A DNA stretch of 64,000 bases from Actinomycetota bacterium (GTDB lineage: Bacteria > Actinomycetota > Actinomycetes > S36-B12). Shown one piece after another: positions 56,871 to 64,000 of the stretch. The notes below the pieces were generated by a model. The model was not told the origin of the DNA and did no database searches. It saw only the letters and a list, made by a program, of their open reading frames with translations. The stretch is taken from NCBI GenBank assembly GCA_016870515.1, contig VGBL01000002.1:1-64000 (forward strand), given 5' to 3'. Positions within the stretch are counted from its first letter, which is position 1. The number at the start of each line of letters is the position of its first letter. A program made the translations under genes and the position numbers.

Positions 56871-58469
56871 GTGATCAGCGCATCCGGCATCGAACTTCGC
56901 GCCGGACCACGCCTGCTCCTGGCGGAAGCATCCCTTCGCGTGGGTCCCGGGGACCGGATCGGTCTCGTCGGGCGCAACGGCGCCGGCAAGACCACGCTCA
57001 CAAAGGTCCTGGCGGGGGAGGGGCTCCCGGCAGCCGGCACGATCACGCGTTCGGGCACCGTCGGCTATCTGCCTCAGGACCCGCGCACCGGTGACCTCGA
57101 CGTCAGGGCGCGCGACCGCATCCTCGGCGCGCGTGGGCTTGCGGACGCCGCCGGCCGCATGCACCAGTCGGCAGACCGCATGGGGAGTGAGGACGATCAG
57201 GAGCGCGAGCGTGCGATGCGCGCCTACGACGTCGCCACCAGGGAATTCGAAAGTCGCGGTGGATACGCGGCAGACGCGGAAGCCGCGAGCATCGCGGCAA
57301 GCCTTGGCCTGCCCGAGCGCGTCCTGGGACAGGCACTGGGCACGCTCTCCGGGGGGCAACGTCGACGCATCGAGCTTGCCCGCATCCTCTTCGGGGGCTA
57401 CGACGTGCTCCTGCTCGACGAGCCGACCAACCATCTCGACGCTGACTCGATAGGCTGGCTGCGTCGCTTCCTCGCGTCATATCCCGGGGGATTTATCGTC
57501 ATCAGCCACGATGCAGGGCTGCTGGAGTCCACCGTCAACACCGTCATTCACCTCGACGCGACCAGGGCGGAGATCGATTCCTACTCGATGGGCTGGAAGG
57601 CCTACCTGCAGCAGCGCGAGACCAACGAACGGCGTCGCAGGCGAGAGCGCGCCAATGCCGAGAAGCAGGCCAGTTCCCTGCGCGAGCAAGCCGAGCGTAT
57701 GCGCGCCAAGGCAACGAAGGCCCGTGCCGCACAGAGCATGCTGAAACGGGCCGAGCGGCTCGTCTCCGGGCTCGAGGCGCAGCGGGCCTCTGATCGCGTG
57801 GCGCGCATTCGGTTCCCTGATCCAGCGTCGTGCGGCAAGACGCCGCTCATGGCCCGTGGCCTATCGCGCTCCTACGGGTCGCAGGAGGTGTTCACGGACA
57901 TCGACCTTGCCATCGACCGAGGGTCGCGGGTCGTCATCCTCGGTCTCAATGGAGCGGGGAAGACCACGCTGCTGCGGATCCTGGCCGGGCTCGACGCGCC
58001 CGACACGGGAGAGATCAACCTCGGACATGGCGCCCGAATCGGCTACTACGCCCAGGAGCACGAGACGCTCGACCCATCTCGCAGCGTGCTCCAAAGCATG
58101 GTCGCAGCGGCGCCCGCGCTGCCGGAGACCGAGTGCCGCCGCATCCTGGGATCCTTTCTCTTCACCGGAGACGATGCCGATAAGCCGACGTCGGTCCTGT
58201 CGGGTGGAGAGAAGACGCGACTGGCTCTGGCACTGCTGGTCGTGTCAAGTGCCAACGTGCTGCTACTGGACGAGCCGACAAACAACCTCGATCCCGCGAG
58301 CCGCGAGGAGATCCTGCGCGCACTTCATGGCTACCGGGGCGCCGTTGTCTTGGTCACCCATGACGAGGGTGCCGTAAGGGCACTTGGTCCAGAGCGGGTC
58401 GTGATCCTCCCCGAGGGCGATGAGGACCTGTGGAATGACGACTACGCTGACCTGGTGTCACTGGCGTGA
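56871..58469 (+). CDS. ABC-F family ATPase (ribosome-associated type)
   Basis: 532 residues, two ABC domains on one chain without membrane segments. Walker A: GRNGAGKTT (about 35-43) and GLNGAGKTT (about 364); signatures LSGGQRRR and LSGGEKTR; Walker B LLLDEPTNHLD and LLLDEPTNNLD. The linker (about 245-310) is a long charged helix pair, RRRRRERANAEKQASSLREQAERMRAK, the P-site tRNA interaction motif region of ABC-F proteins. Such proteins act on stalled ribosomes; whether this one protects from an antibiotic is unknown. M. tuberculosis has one at the same place (Rv1473). Confidence 0.92.
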   Translation: MISASGIELRAGPRLLLAEASLRVGPGDRIGLVGRNGAGKTTLTKVLAGEGLPAAGTITRSGTVGYLPQDPRTGDLDVRARDRILGARGLADAAGRMHQSADRMGSEDDQERERAMRAYDVATREFESRGGYAADAEAASIAASLGLPERVLGQALGTLSGGQRRRIELARILFGGYDVLLLDEPTNHLDADSIGWLRRFLASYPGGFIVISHDAGLLESTVNTVIHLDATRAEIDSYSMGWKAYLQQRETNERRRRRERANAEKQASSLREQAERMRAKATKARAAQSMLKRAERLVSGLEAQRASDRVARIRFPDPASCGKTPLMARGLSRSYGSQEVFTDIDLAIDRGSRVVILGLNGAGKTTLLRILAGLDAPDTGEINLGHGARIGYYAQEHETLDPSRSVLQSMVAAAPALPETECRRILGSFLFTGDDADKPTSVLSGGEKTRLALALLVVSSANVLLLDEPTNNLDPASREEILRALHGYRGAVVLVTHDEGAVRALGPERVVILPEGDEDLWNDDYADLVSLA

Positions 58470-58506
58470 CGATCTATCGGCCTGTCGCGGCTCGAGAGGA
58501 GGGGCC

Positions 58507-59319
58507 ATGAGCGAAGTCACCGAACTCGTCGATCCGCAACTCCTCGAGGACGGATCGCTCTGCCTCGACTTCACCGAGGGAGTCCTCACGGTCACCCTCG
58601 ACCGACCTGAGGCGCGCAATGCCCAGACACCGGCCACCTGGCGTGCCCTCGCGGCTGTTGGCGCGGCCGTGAAGGCTCACCCCGAGAGGATCGATGCCAT
58701 CGTCGTCACGGGCGAGGGCCCCTCCTTCAGTGCGGGTCTGGACCGTCGGATGTTCACCCCCGAGGGAATCCCGGGCGAGGCATCGCTGACGACCATGGCG
58801 GCACTGGACGACGCCGGGATAGACGACATGATCCAACGGATTCAGGGTGGGTTCACATGGCTCGGCGAGGTCGAGCCACTGTCGATCGCCGCAGTCCGCG
58901 GGCACGCTATCGGTGCCGGATTCCAACTTGCCCTCGCCTGCGACGTGATCTTGGCCGCGCCGAACGCTCGCTTCGCCATGCGCGAGACCTCCTATGGCCT
59001 CGTTCCCGACCTTGCCGGCACGTCGCCACTTGTGCGCGCTGTCGGTTACGGGCGGGCCCTCGAGATCTGCGCGACAGGTCGGGATGTCAGCGCCGAGGAG
59101 GGCTACCGGCTGGGTTTCGTCACACGAGTTGCGCCCGACCTTGAGCGAGCCGTCTCGGGCTTCGTCACCGCCGTTCGCGCCGCTCCGCGCGGTGCCATCC
59201 GCGACCTGACCGCGCTCCTGCGCGGTGCCGAGGAGCGCACGGCGGCCGAGCAGCGAGCTGCAGAGCGTTCGGCGCAGGCAGGTCGACTGAGATCCCTTCG
59301 CGCCCTCCTAGGCGGCTGA
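58507..59319 (+). CDS. Enoyl-CoA hydratase/isomerase family protein
   Basis: 270 residues from the ATG at 58507, which follows GAGGAGGGG. The crotonase fold shows GVLTVTLDRPEARNAQTP, the oxyanion-hole segment GEGPSFSAGLDRRMF and VRGHAIGAGFQLALACDVILA. A catalytic Glu usual in GAGFQL-x-LACD...E hydratases is not evident at the first position (residues AGFQ), so the reaction (hydration, isomerisation or other) is uncertain. It parallels echA12 of M. tuberculosis in position. A frame extension to 58420 overlaps the ABC-F gene and is rejected. Confidence 0.87.
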   Translation: MSEVTELVDPQLLEDGSLCLDFTEGVLTVTLDRPEARNAQTPATWRALAAVGAAVKAHPERIDAIVVTGEGPSFSAGLDRRMFTPEGIPGEASLTTMAALDDAGIDDMIQRIQGGFTWLGEVEPLSIAAVRGHAIGAGFQLALACDVILAAPNARFAMRETSYGLVPDLAGTSPLVRAVGYGRALEICATGRDVSAEEGYRLGFVTRVAPDLERAVSGFVTAVRAAPRGAIRDLTALLRGAEERTAAEQRAAERSAQAGRLRSLRALLGG

Positions 59320-59320
59320 C

Positions 59321-61180
59321 GTGTCGGGTGTGAACCCCTGGTCGGTCTATCAGTCCCTGACACGCGATCCGTCGCAGATCAAGCGCGTGAAGCGGGGAGT
59401 CCTCAGGCGCATCCTGCTTTACGCGCGTCCATATCGCGGGTTGGTGATCGCCTTCATGGTCACGCTGGTCATCGCATCACTCCTGACGGTTGCCCAGCCA
59501 CTCCTCTTTCGAGGGATCGTTGACAACGGCATCACCCAGGGCAATGCCACCCTGGTGACGGTCCTGGCCCTAAGCATCGCCGGCCTGGCCATCCTCGACG
59601 CACTCGTTGGAATCGTCGGTCGCTGGTATTCGGCACGCATCGGGGAGGGCCTCATTTTCGACCTGCGCGCCCAGGTCTACGGCCACGTACAGGAGCAGTC
59701 GATCGCCTTCTTCACCCGCGCCCAGACAGGCGCCCTTGTCTCCCGGCTCAACTCGGACGTGATCGGTGCCCAGCAGGCGTTTACCTCTACGCTCAGTGGC
59801 GTCTTGGGCAACGTAATCACCGTGACCGTCGTCCTGATCACGATGTACCTCCTGTCGTGGCAGGTCACCGTCCTGTCGCTCATCCTAGTCCCGCTCTTCC
59901 TCTTTCCAGCGAGGTGGATGGGTCGACGCCTGCAGTCGCTTACAAAGGAACAGATGCAGGTCAATGCGCAGATGAGCACGCAGATGACTGAGCGCTTCAA
60001 TGTCGCGGGAGCGCTGCTCGTCACCCTCTTCGGCCGCTCGCGCGATGAGCAGGACGAGTTCACCGGAAGGGCCGCCCGGGTGCGAGACGCTGGGATCTCC
60101 ATCGCGATGGCCAATAGGTGGTTTTTCACCGCCCTTCTGCTGGTGGGCTCGGTGGCCACGGCCGTCACTTACGGGGTCGGCGGCAACCTGGTCATTTCCG
60201 GTGCGATCACGCTAGGCACGCTGCTTGCGCTGGTCGCCCTGTTGGCCCAGCTCTACGGGCCGCTCACGGCGTTGTCGAATGTCCGCGTGGACGTGATGAC
60301 GGCGCTGGTCAGCTTCGAGCGCGTCTTCGAAGTGCTCGACCTTCCACCCCTTGTCCGACAGTCACCCGCGGCCGTGCCGATCCCGACGGGCCCGCTCGCC
60401 ATCCGGTTCGACCACGTCGTCTTTCGATATCCCACGGCAGCCGAGGTATCCCTCGCTTCACTCGAGTCAGTGGCGCGCGCTGTCGAGCCGCGTAGCGAGG
60501 CCCCCGCTCTCCACGACGTCAGTTTCAGTGTCGAGCCTGGTCAGCTCGTCGCGCTCGTGGGCCCATCGGGGGCTGGCAAGACCACCATTGGCGCCCTCAT
60601 TCCACGCCTTTACGACGTCACCAGCGGGTGCGTGGAGGTCGGCGGGGTCGACGTGCGCGACCTCGAATTGGGGCCGCTGCGCGGGGCCATTGGTGTGGTC
60701 AGCCAGGACGCGCACATGTTCCACGACACCATCGGTGCCAATCTGCGTTATGCGACGCCGGACGCCACCGAGGCCGACATTCGCAAGGCGCTGAGCGGAG
60801 CCCACATCCTCGAGTTCATCGACTCACTGCCCAATGGGCTCGACACAGTCGTCGGTGACCGCGGCTATCGACTGTCTGGAGGGGAGAAGCAGCGCATCGC
60901 CATCGCACGCCTACTTCTGAAGGCCCCGCGCGTGGTCATCCTCGACGAGGCGACGGCACACCTAGACTCCGAGAGCGAGGCAGCCGTGCAGGGAGCTCTT
61001 GCCTCGGCGCTCATCGGACGCACGTCGATCGTGATCGCCCATCGGCTCTCGACGGTGCGTCAGGCGGACGTGATCCTGGTCGTCGAGGAGGGCCGCATCG
61101 TTGAGCGTGGGACTCACGACGAACTGCTTGCGCGAGGTCGTCTCTACGCAACCCTCTATGCCACCCAGTTCACCGACTGA
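59321..61180 (+). CDS. ABC exporter, fused membrane and ATPase domains
   Basis: 619 residues: six-helix type-IV exporter domain (about 30-330) followed by an ATPase domain with GPSGAGKTT, signature LSGGEKQRIA, Walker B VVILDEATAHLD and IVIAHRLSTV. This is the lipid/multidrug exporter (MsbA/BmrA-like) plan; it should work as a homodimer or with a partner not seen here. Between the two domains an insertion (about 365-395, LASLESVARAVEPRSEAPALHD) lengthens the first strand of the ATPase. GTG at 59321 follows the hydratase stop by 1 nt; TAGGCG 6 nt upstream is a near-match to the leaderless -10. Confidence 0.92.
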   Translation: MSGVNPWSVYQSLTRDPSQIKRVKRGVLRRILLYARPYRGLVIAFMVTLVIASLLTVAQPLLFRGIVDNGITQGNATLVTVLALSIAGLAILDALVGIVGRWYSARIGEGLIFDLRAQVYGHVQEQSIAFFTRAQTGALVSRLNSDVIGAQQAFTSTLSGVLGNVITVTVVLITMYLLSWQVTVLSLILVPLFLFPARWMGRRLQSLTKEQMQVNAQMSTQMTERFNVAGALLVTLFGRSRDEQDEFTGRAARVRDAGISIAMANRWFFTALLLVGSVATAVTYGVGGNLVISGAITLGTLLALVALLAQLYGPLTALSNVRVDVMTALVSFERVFEVLDLPPLVRQSPAAVPIPTGPLAIRFDHVVFRYPTAAEVSLASLESVARAVEPRSEAPALHDVSFSVEPGQLVALVGPSGAGKTTIGALIPRLYDVTSGCVEVGGVDVRDLELGPLRGAIGVVSQDAHMFHDTIGANLRYATPDATEADIRKALSGAHILEFIDSLPNGLDTVVGDRGYRLSGGEKQRIAIARLLLKAPRVVILDEATAHLDSESEAAVQGALASALIGRTSIVIAHRLSTVRQADVILVVEEGRIVERGTHDELLARGRLYATLYATQFTD

Positions 61181-61185
61181 GCGCC

Positions 61186-61932
61186 TCACCAAGGAGCGCG
61201 CAGGATTCCGCCATCGACCGGCACGAAGGCGCCGGTCACATAGGACGCCGCGGGAGAAAGCAGGAAGGCAGCGACCCTGCCGAATTCCGCCGGGTCTCCG
61301 AGACGCCCGAGGGGAACGGACGCTTCGACAGCGTGTGTTGCGTCGGCGTCGCCCTGCGTGAGCGCCACCATGCGGTCGGTGGCGATCCTGCCGGGAAGGA
61401 TCCCGTTGACTCTCACGGTAGGTGCCAACTCGATCGACAACTCCTTCACGAGCATCGCCAGGCCCGGTCGCAGGACATTGCTTGCTCCCAGTCCCTCGAT
61501 CGGCTCGCGGACGGTCGTGGACAGCACGGCGAGCATGGCGCCACCCTGGGCGATCCGCGGAGCGAATGCGCGCATGAGCCGCACCGACGCCATGAGCACC
61601 CCCTCGATCGCCGCCTGCCACTGGTCATCCGTGTAGTCCAGGCTGCGACCGGGGACCGGACCACCGACATTGACTAGGACGCCGTCGATCCGTCCGAGTG
61701 TGTCCACGGCGCAGCCGAGAAGGCGTTCGGCCGCGTCAGGTGCGGCGAGGTCAAGGGCCAGCGACGCGGCGTCCGGGCCGAGTGCGGAGCAAGCTCGATC
61801 GAGTGCGGCCTGATCGCGCGACGCCACCAGTACGCGGGCACCCTCACCGGCGAGGGCTTGCGCGGTGGCGAATCCCAGTCCCCGCGAGCCCGCGGTCACG
61901 ACATAGGCGTGGTCACTCAAGCCGAGGTCCAC
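61186..61932 (-). CDS. Short-chain dehydrogenase/reductase-like protein lacking the catalytic Tyr/Lys
   Basis: 248 residues from the GTG at 61932. Cofactor motif TAGSRGLG (13-20) and NVGG (88-91, in place of NNAG) are present, and the C-terminus VNGILPGRIATDR is typical. S138 is where the catalytic Ser stands, but the Tyr and Lys expected at 151 and 155 are Ser and Arg (ASNVLRPG). A subfamily with such S-N-x-x-R sites exists in actinobacteria; its activity is unclear. The start overlaps SURF1 by 16 nt with GAAGAGG upstream; TTG at 61920 (TTGA overlap) is the alternative. The frame extension to 62034 is SURF1 shadow. Confidence 0.85.
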   Translation of the reverse strand: MDLGLSDHAYVVTAGSRGLGFATAQALAGEGARVLVASRDQAALDRACSALGPDAASLALDLAAPDAAERLLGCAVDTLGRIDGVLVNVGGPVPGRSLDYTDDQWQAAIEGVLMASVRLMRAFAPRIAQGGAMLAVLSTTVREPIEGLGASNVLRPGLAMLVKELSIELAPTVRVNGILPGRIATDRMVALTQGDADATHAVEASVPLGRLGDPAEFGRVAAFLLSPAASYVTGAFVPVDGGILRAPW

Positions 61933-62660
61933 GGCACCTCTTCCCGGGTTGCCATGCGCCCGGCATCGTCGCGCGCCTCGCGGCGAAGGAAGAAGAGCCA
62001 TCCGGCAACCGCTACGGCTGCGAAGAGCAGCCACTGGACGGCATAGGAGACATTGCGACCCTCGTCGATCACCGGCATGGCAACGATGGTCACCGTCGAT
62101 TCCCTCGGGATCGATTCGCTTGCCTGCACATAGAAGGGCGGTGAGTCAGGGCCGCCGAGAACTCGCGGATCAAGTGCGGCCGCCTGACCGGCCGGCAGGT
62201 CGCCGGGTGGGGGGCTCGGCATGCGCTCGGCGTCGCGCAGCCAGCCGGTCACCGTGACCTCGCCGGTTGGCACCGGGGGTGGGGCCTGGGCAGCGGTCGC
62301 GCTGCCCTCGACGGGCACCCAACCGCGATTGACCCATATCCTGGCAGCGTCGGGCTGGAGCAGTGGCGTCGCCACCCAGAAACCGTTACGACCGTCGAGC
62401 GGACGCTGGCGGATGAGTTGCGTCGCGGCGCCGTCGTACTCGCCCGTTATCGTCACAGGCTGCCAGGGCACCGGCCGGGAGATCGCCGCAGACCAGGTGA
62501 TCGGCTCGGCAGCGGCCTCGGTCTCGAGCATGACCCGATCGGCGCGACGCTCCTCGGCCCGCTCCCACTGCCACCGACTGAGCAGGCCAAATGCGGCGAT
62601 AGCGGCAAGGACGAGGGCCGTGAAGGCAATCCACCGACGTGTCCTCAGCAGAGACCACAT
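61917..62660 (-). CDS. SURF1 family cytochrome oxidase assembly protein
   Basis: 247 residues from the ATG at 62660: one N-terminal helix (WIAFTALVLAAIAAFGLLSRWQWERAEER), a large external domain with ITGEYDGAATQLIRQRPLDGRNGFWVATPL and IWVNRGWVPV, and a C-terminal helix (YAVQWLLFAAVAVAGWLFFL). These are the SURF1/Shy1 landmarks; the family helps insert haem A into cytochrome oxidase, fitting ctaA/ctaB nearby. TACGGT 6 nt before the ATG rejects the longer frame from 62813. Confidence 0.92.
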   Translation of the reverse strand: MWSLLRTRRWIAFTALVLAAIAAFGLLSRWQWERAEERRADRVMLETEAAAEPITWSAAISRPVPWQPVTITGEYDGAATQLIRQRPLDGRNGFWVATPLLQPDAARIWVNRGWVPVEGSATAAQAPPPVPTGEVTVTGWLRDAERMPSPPPGDLPAGQAAALDPRVLGGPDSPPFYVQASESIPRESTVTIVAMPVIDEGRNVSYAVQWLLFAAVAVAGWLFFLRREARDDAGRMATREEVPWTSA

Positions 62661-62666
62661 GAGGAC

Positions 62667-62672
62667 ACCGTA
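62667..62672 (-). promoter_or_regulatory. -10 element of leaderless SURF1 gene
   Basis: Minus-strand TACGGT, then GTCCTC (6 nt), then ATG at 62660. It fits in the 13 nt between the DUF3099 stop and this start. Confidence 0.55.
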
Positions 62673-62673
62673 A

Positions 62674-62988
62674 TCACGTGCGCTGGTCTCCACGGCCGGG
62701 CGGCAGGGCCGCGAGCGGCGGAAGGAAGGGGGCGGGTCCGGGCGAGGTCCGGCGGCGCCGACCTGCATTGGCGGCCACGACGGCGAGGTAGGGGAGGACA
62801 ACGGCCCCGGCAAGGAACACCCAGCGTGGCCACCCCGGCACCAAGATGGCGAGGATGACGCAGGCCGTACGGATGGACATCGAGATCAGGTAGCGACGGG
62901 TGCGCGGCCCCTGCTCATCAGAAAGGCTCTCCGGTGCGCCCGTGATCGAGTAGACCTCGGCTCCGGTGGACCGGCTGTTGGTCTGCAC
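62674..62988 (-). CDS. DUF3099 family membrane protein
   Basis: 104 residues from the GTG at 62988. STGAEVYSITGAPESLSDEQGPRTRRYLISM followed by two membrane helices (RTACVILAILVPG and WVFLAGAVVLPYLAVVAANAG) is the DUF3099 pattern. The function is unknown; the family is restricted to actinobacteria. The C-terminal tail is Pro/Arg-rich and variable. TACGGT 6 nt upstream of the GTG fixes the start; the frame from 63048 adds 20 unsupported residues. Confidence 0.85.
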   Translation of the reverse strand: MQTNSRSTGAEVYSITGAPESLSDEQGPRTRRYLISMSIRTACVILAILVPGWPRWVFLAGAVVLPYLAVVAANAGRRRRTSPGPAPFLPPLAALPPGRGDQRT

Positions 62989-62994
62989 CAGAAC

Positions 62995-63000
62995 ACCGTA
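62995..63000 (-). promoter_or_regulatory. -10 element of the leaderless DUF3099 gene
   Basis: Minus-strand TACGGT, then GTTCTG (6 nt), then GTG at 62988. Same hexamer as for the adjacent SURF1 gene. Confidence 0.55.
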
Positions 63001-63034
63001 AGCCGAAATCGAGCGATCGGCACGCTGGAGATCG

Positions 63035-64000
63035 CTACAGGGCATCACTCACTGTGGAGAAGTGGAAGTCCTCCACCGTGACGGGGGGCATGGCGACCCG
63101 GGCCGCATAGTCACCCATCTCGCGCGGCAGGGTGCGCTGCGTCACACCGGCGTCGCTGATTCGACCGAGCACGGCGACGGGGGAGTCGTTGAAGCGGAAG
63201 TTGCCGGCCGCACCGATGACCTCGCCTCCACGAACGACGTAGACACCGTCGCGGGTGAGCCCGGTCAGCAGCAGGGTCTGCGGATCGACGACGCGGTTGT
63301 ACCACAGGCACGTGACGAGGAGGCCATCATCGGTGCGGGCGACGAGGTCGGACACGCCACCCGCGCCCGCGGAGTCGGCCAGGCGCAGCGTGTCAGCGCT
63401 GCTCGCGGCCGGGATGCCACGCGAATGCGCGAGCCACCTCGGCGTCAGCAGGTGCTCGAGAACGCCCTCGCGTATCCAGTCCACCCTGCCGAGGGGCAGG
63501 CCGTTGTCGAAGACGGATGCGGCGTCGGACGACGCGGCGGTCGACAGGAACGCCGCCGCGGGGATAACGGGATCGAAGGGGTCGCTGCTCAATGTCAGCG
63601 CGCGCTCGCCCAGGCGCTCGCCGATGCGCGTGCGGCCATCGGGTGCGCTGAAAACGCTGCGCCCCTCCACGGCCTCGCGGGCGCTGGACGACCACCACAG
63701 GTCCACCATCAGGTCGCCGATGGCGCCCGGGGTGAGGATGGCGCGATGGCGGCCCGGCTCGACGTCCACGCGCGTGGCCTGGGCATTCAGAGCCCATCGA
63801 AGCTCGGCCTCGCCCGTGGCCAGGTCGACGCCGTGGAAGTCATCGGCGGATATGCCCCACCAGGCGGAGCGCGTGCGGGCATGGGACTTCGCGGTGATCT
63901 CGAGTCGGGCGGCCGGCTGCTCGTGACGCAGGCGCAGCCCCGTCGACGACGCCAGCCACGTGGTCGTCAGCTCGTGCTCGGCGTAGCCGAAGAGCTCGAT
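63035..64000 (-). CDS. TldD/PmbA family protein (partial, N-terminus outside window)
   Basis: The minus-strand frame is open from base 64000 (reading IELFGYAEHELTTTWLAS) to the TAG at 63035, giving 321 residues of the C-terminal part. Segments such as FHGVDLATGEAELRWALNAQ, SDPFDPVIPAAAF, FDNGLPLG and the LTGLTRDGVYVVRGGEVIGAAGNFRFNDSP close are the PmbA/TldE pattern. The HExxxH metal motif of TldD would lie upstream and is not visible, so TldE (no motif) or TldD cannot be told apart, though the end resembles TldE/PmbA. These heterodimers trim peptides such as modified peptide precursors. Confidence 0.85.
   Translation of the reverse strand: MELFGYAEHELTTTWLASSTGLRLRHEQPAARLEITAKSHARTRSAWWGISADDFHGVDLATGEAELRWALNAQATRVDVEPGRHRAILTPGAIGDLMVDLWWSSSAREAVEGRSVFSAPDGRTRIGERLGERALTLSSDPFDPVIPAAAFLSTAASSDAASVFDNGLPLGRVDWIREGVLEHLLTPRWLAHSRGIPAASSADTLRLADSAGAGGVSDLVARTDDGLLVTCLWYNRVVDPQTLLLTGLTRDGVYVVRGGEVIGAAGNFRFNDSPVAVLGRISDAGVTQRTLPREMGDYAARVAMPPVTVEDFHFSTVSDAL

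Overview
The window is a high-GC, gene-dense chromosomal segment of an actinobacterium (Actinomycetota). The evidence is the gene set (RbpA, WhiA, OpcA, DUF3068, DUF3099 and DUF2613 proteins, an AftD-type arabinofuranosyltransferase, SufR heading a suf operon), frequent GTG/TTG starts, and gene order that from memory closely follows two Mycobacterium tuberculosis blocks (polA-rpsA-coaE-uvrB-uvrA; uvrC-rapZ-yvcK-whiA-gap-pgk-tpiA-secG ... ctaB-ABC-sufR-suf). Nothing proves a mycolic-acid envelope, and the genus cannot be fixed. An uncultured aquatic lineage is possible but is a guess. I saw no rRNA, tRNA, CRISPR array, phage or insertion sequence.

Layout. 1-1681: branched-chain amino acid ABC permeases livM (cut by the window edge) and livH, the latter with an unusual secreted N-terminal domain. 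1820-6400: a hotdog thioesterase divergent from polA, then a lipoprotein hydrolase. 6390-17885: a cell-envelope glycan block (flippase, polytopic membrane protein, DUF2613 microprotein, GT4 glycosyltransferase, methyltransferase, AftD, acyltransferase, DUF3068 protein) lying between polA and rpsA. 18067-26552: rpsA, a GT-C-like membrane protein, coaE, uvrB, two tandem TerC genes and an acetyltransferase. 26553-27022: a poorly coding, lower-GC stretch with a long hairpin and one doubtful small membrane ORF. 27023-34541: a small secreted protein, a metallo-beta-lactamase-fold hydrolase, uvrA, a Tat-exported Rieske lipoprotein, a small secreted helical protein, uvrC and rapZ. 34552-40309: yvcK-like gene, whiA, gap-pgk-tpiA, secG, rbpA.

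40312-46685 (minus strand): oxidative and non-oxidative pentose phosphate genes tkt-tal-zwf-opcA-pgl in one tightly coupled operon. 46788-50368: haem A synthesis (ctaB, ctaA) and an ABC-2 exporter. 50425-56853: a complete SUF iron-sulfur assembly operon sufR-B-D-Rieske-C-S-U-T, with a SufR operator over the first start codon. 56871-64000: ABC-F ATPase, enoyl-CoA hydratase, ABC exporter, atypical SDR, SURF1, DUF3099 protein and a partial TldD/PmbA-family protein.

The strongest window-wide signal is regulatory. At about seventeen transcription-unit heads a -10 hexamer (NANNNT, mostly TAGGCT, TACGGT or TACCGT) sits exactly 6 nt before an ATG or GTG with no Shine-Dalgarno sequence. This predicts leaderless mRNAs and revises several start codons. 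Internal operon genes instead overlap by GTGA, ATGA, TTGA or TGATG, indicating translational coupling.
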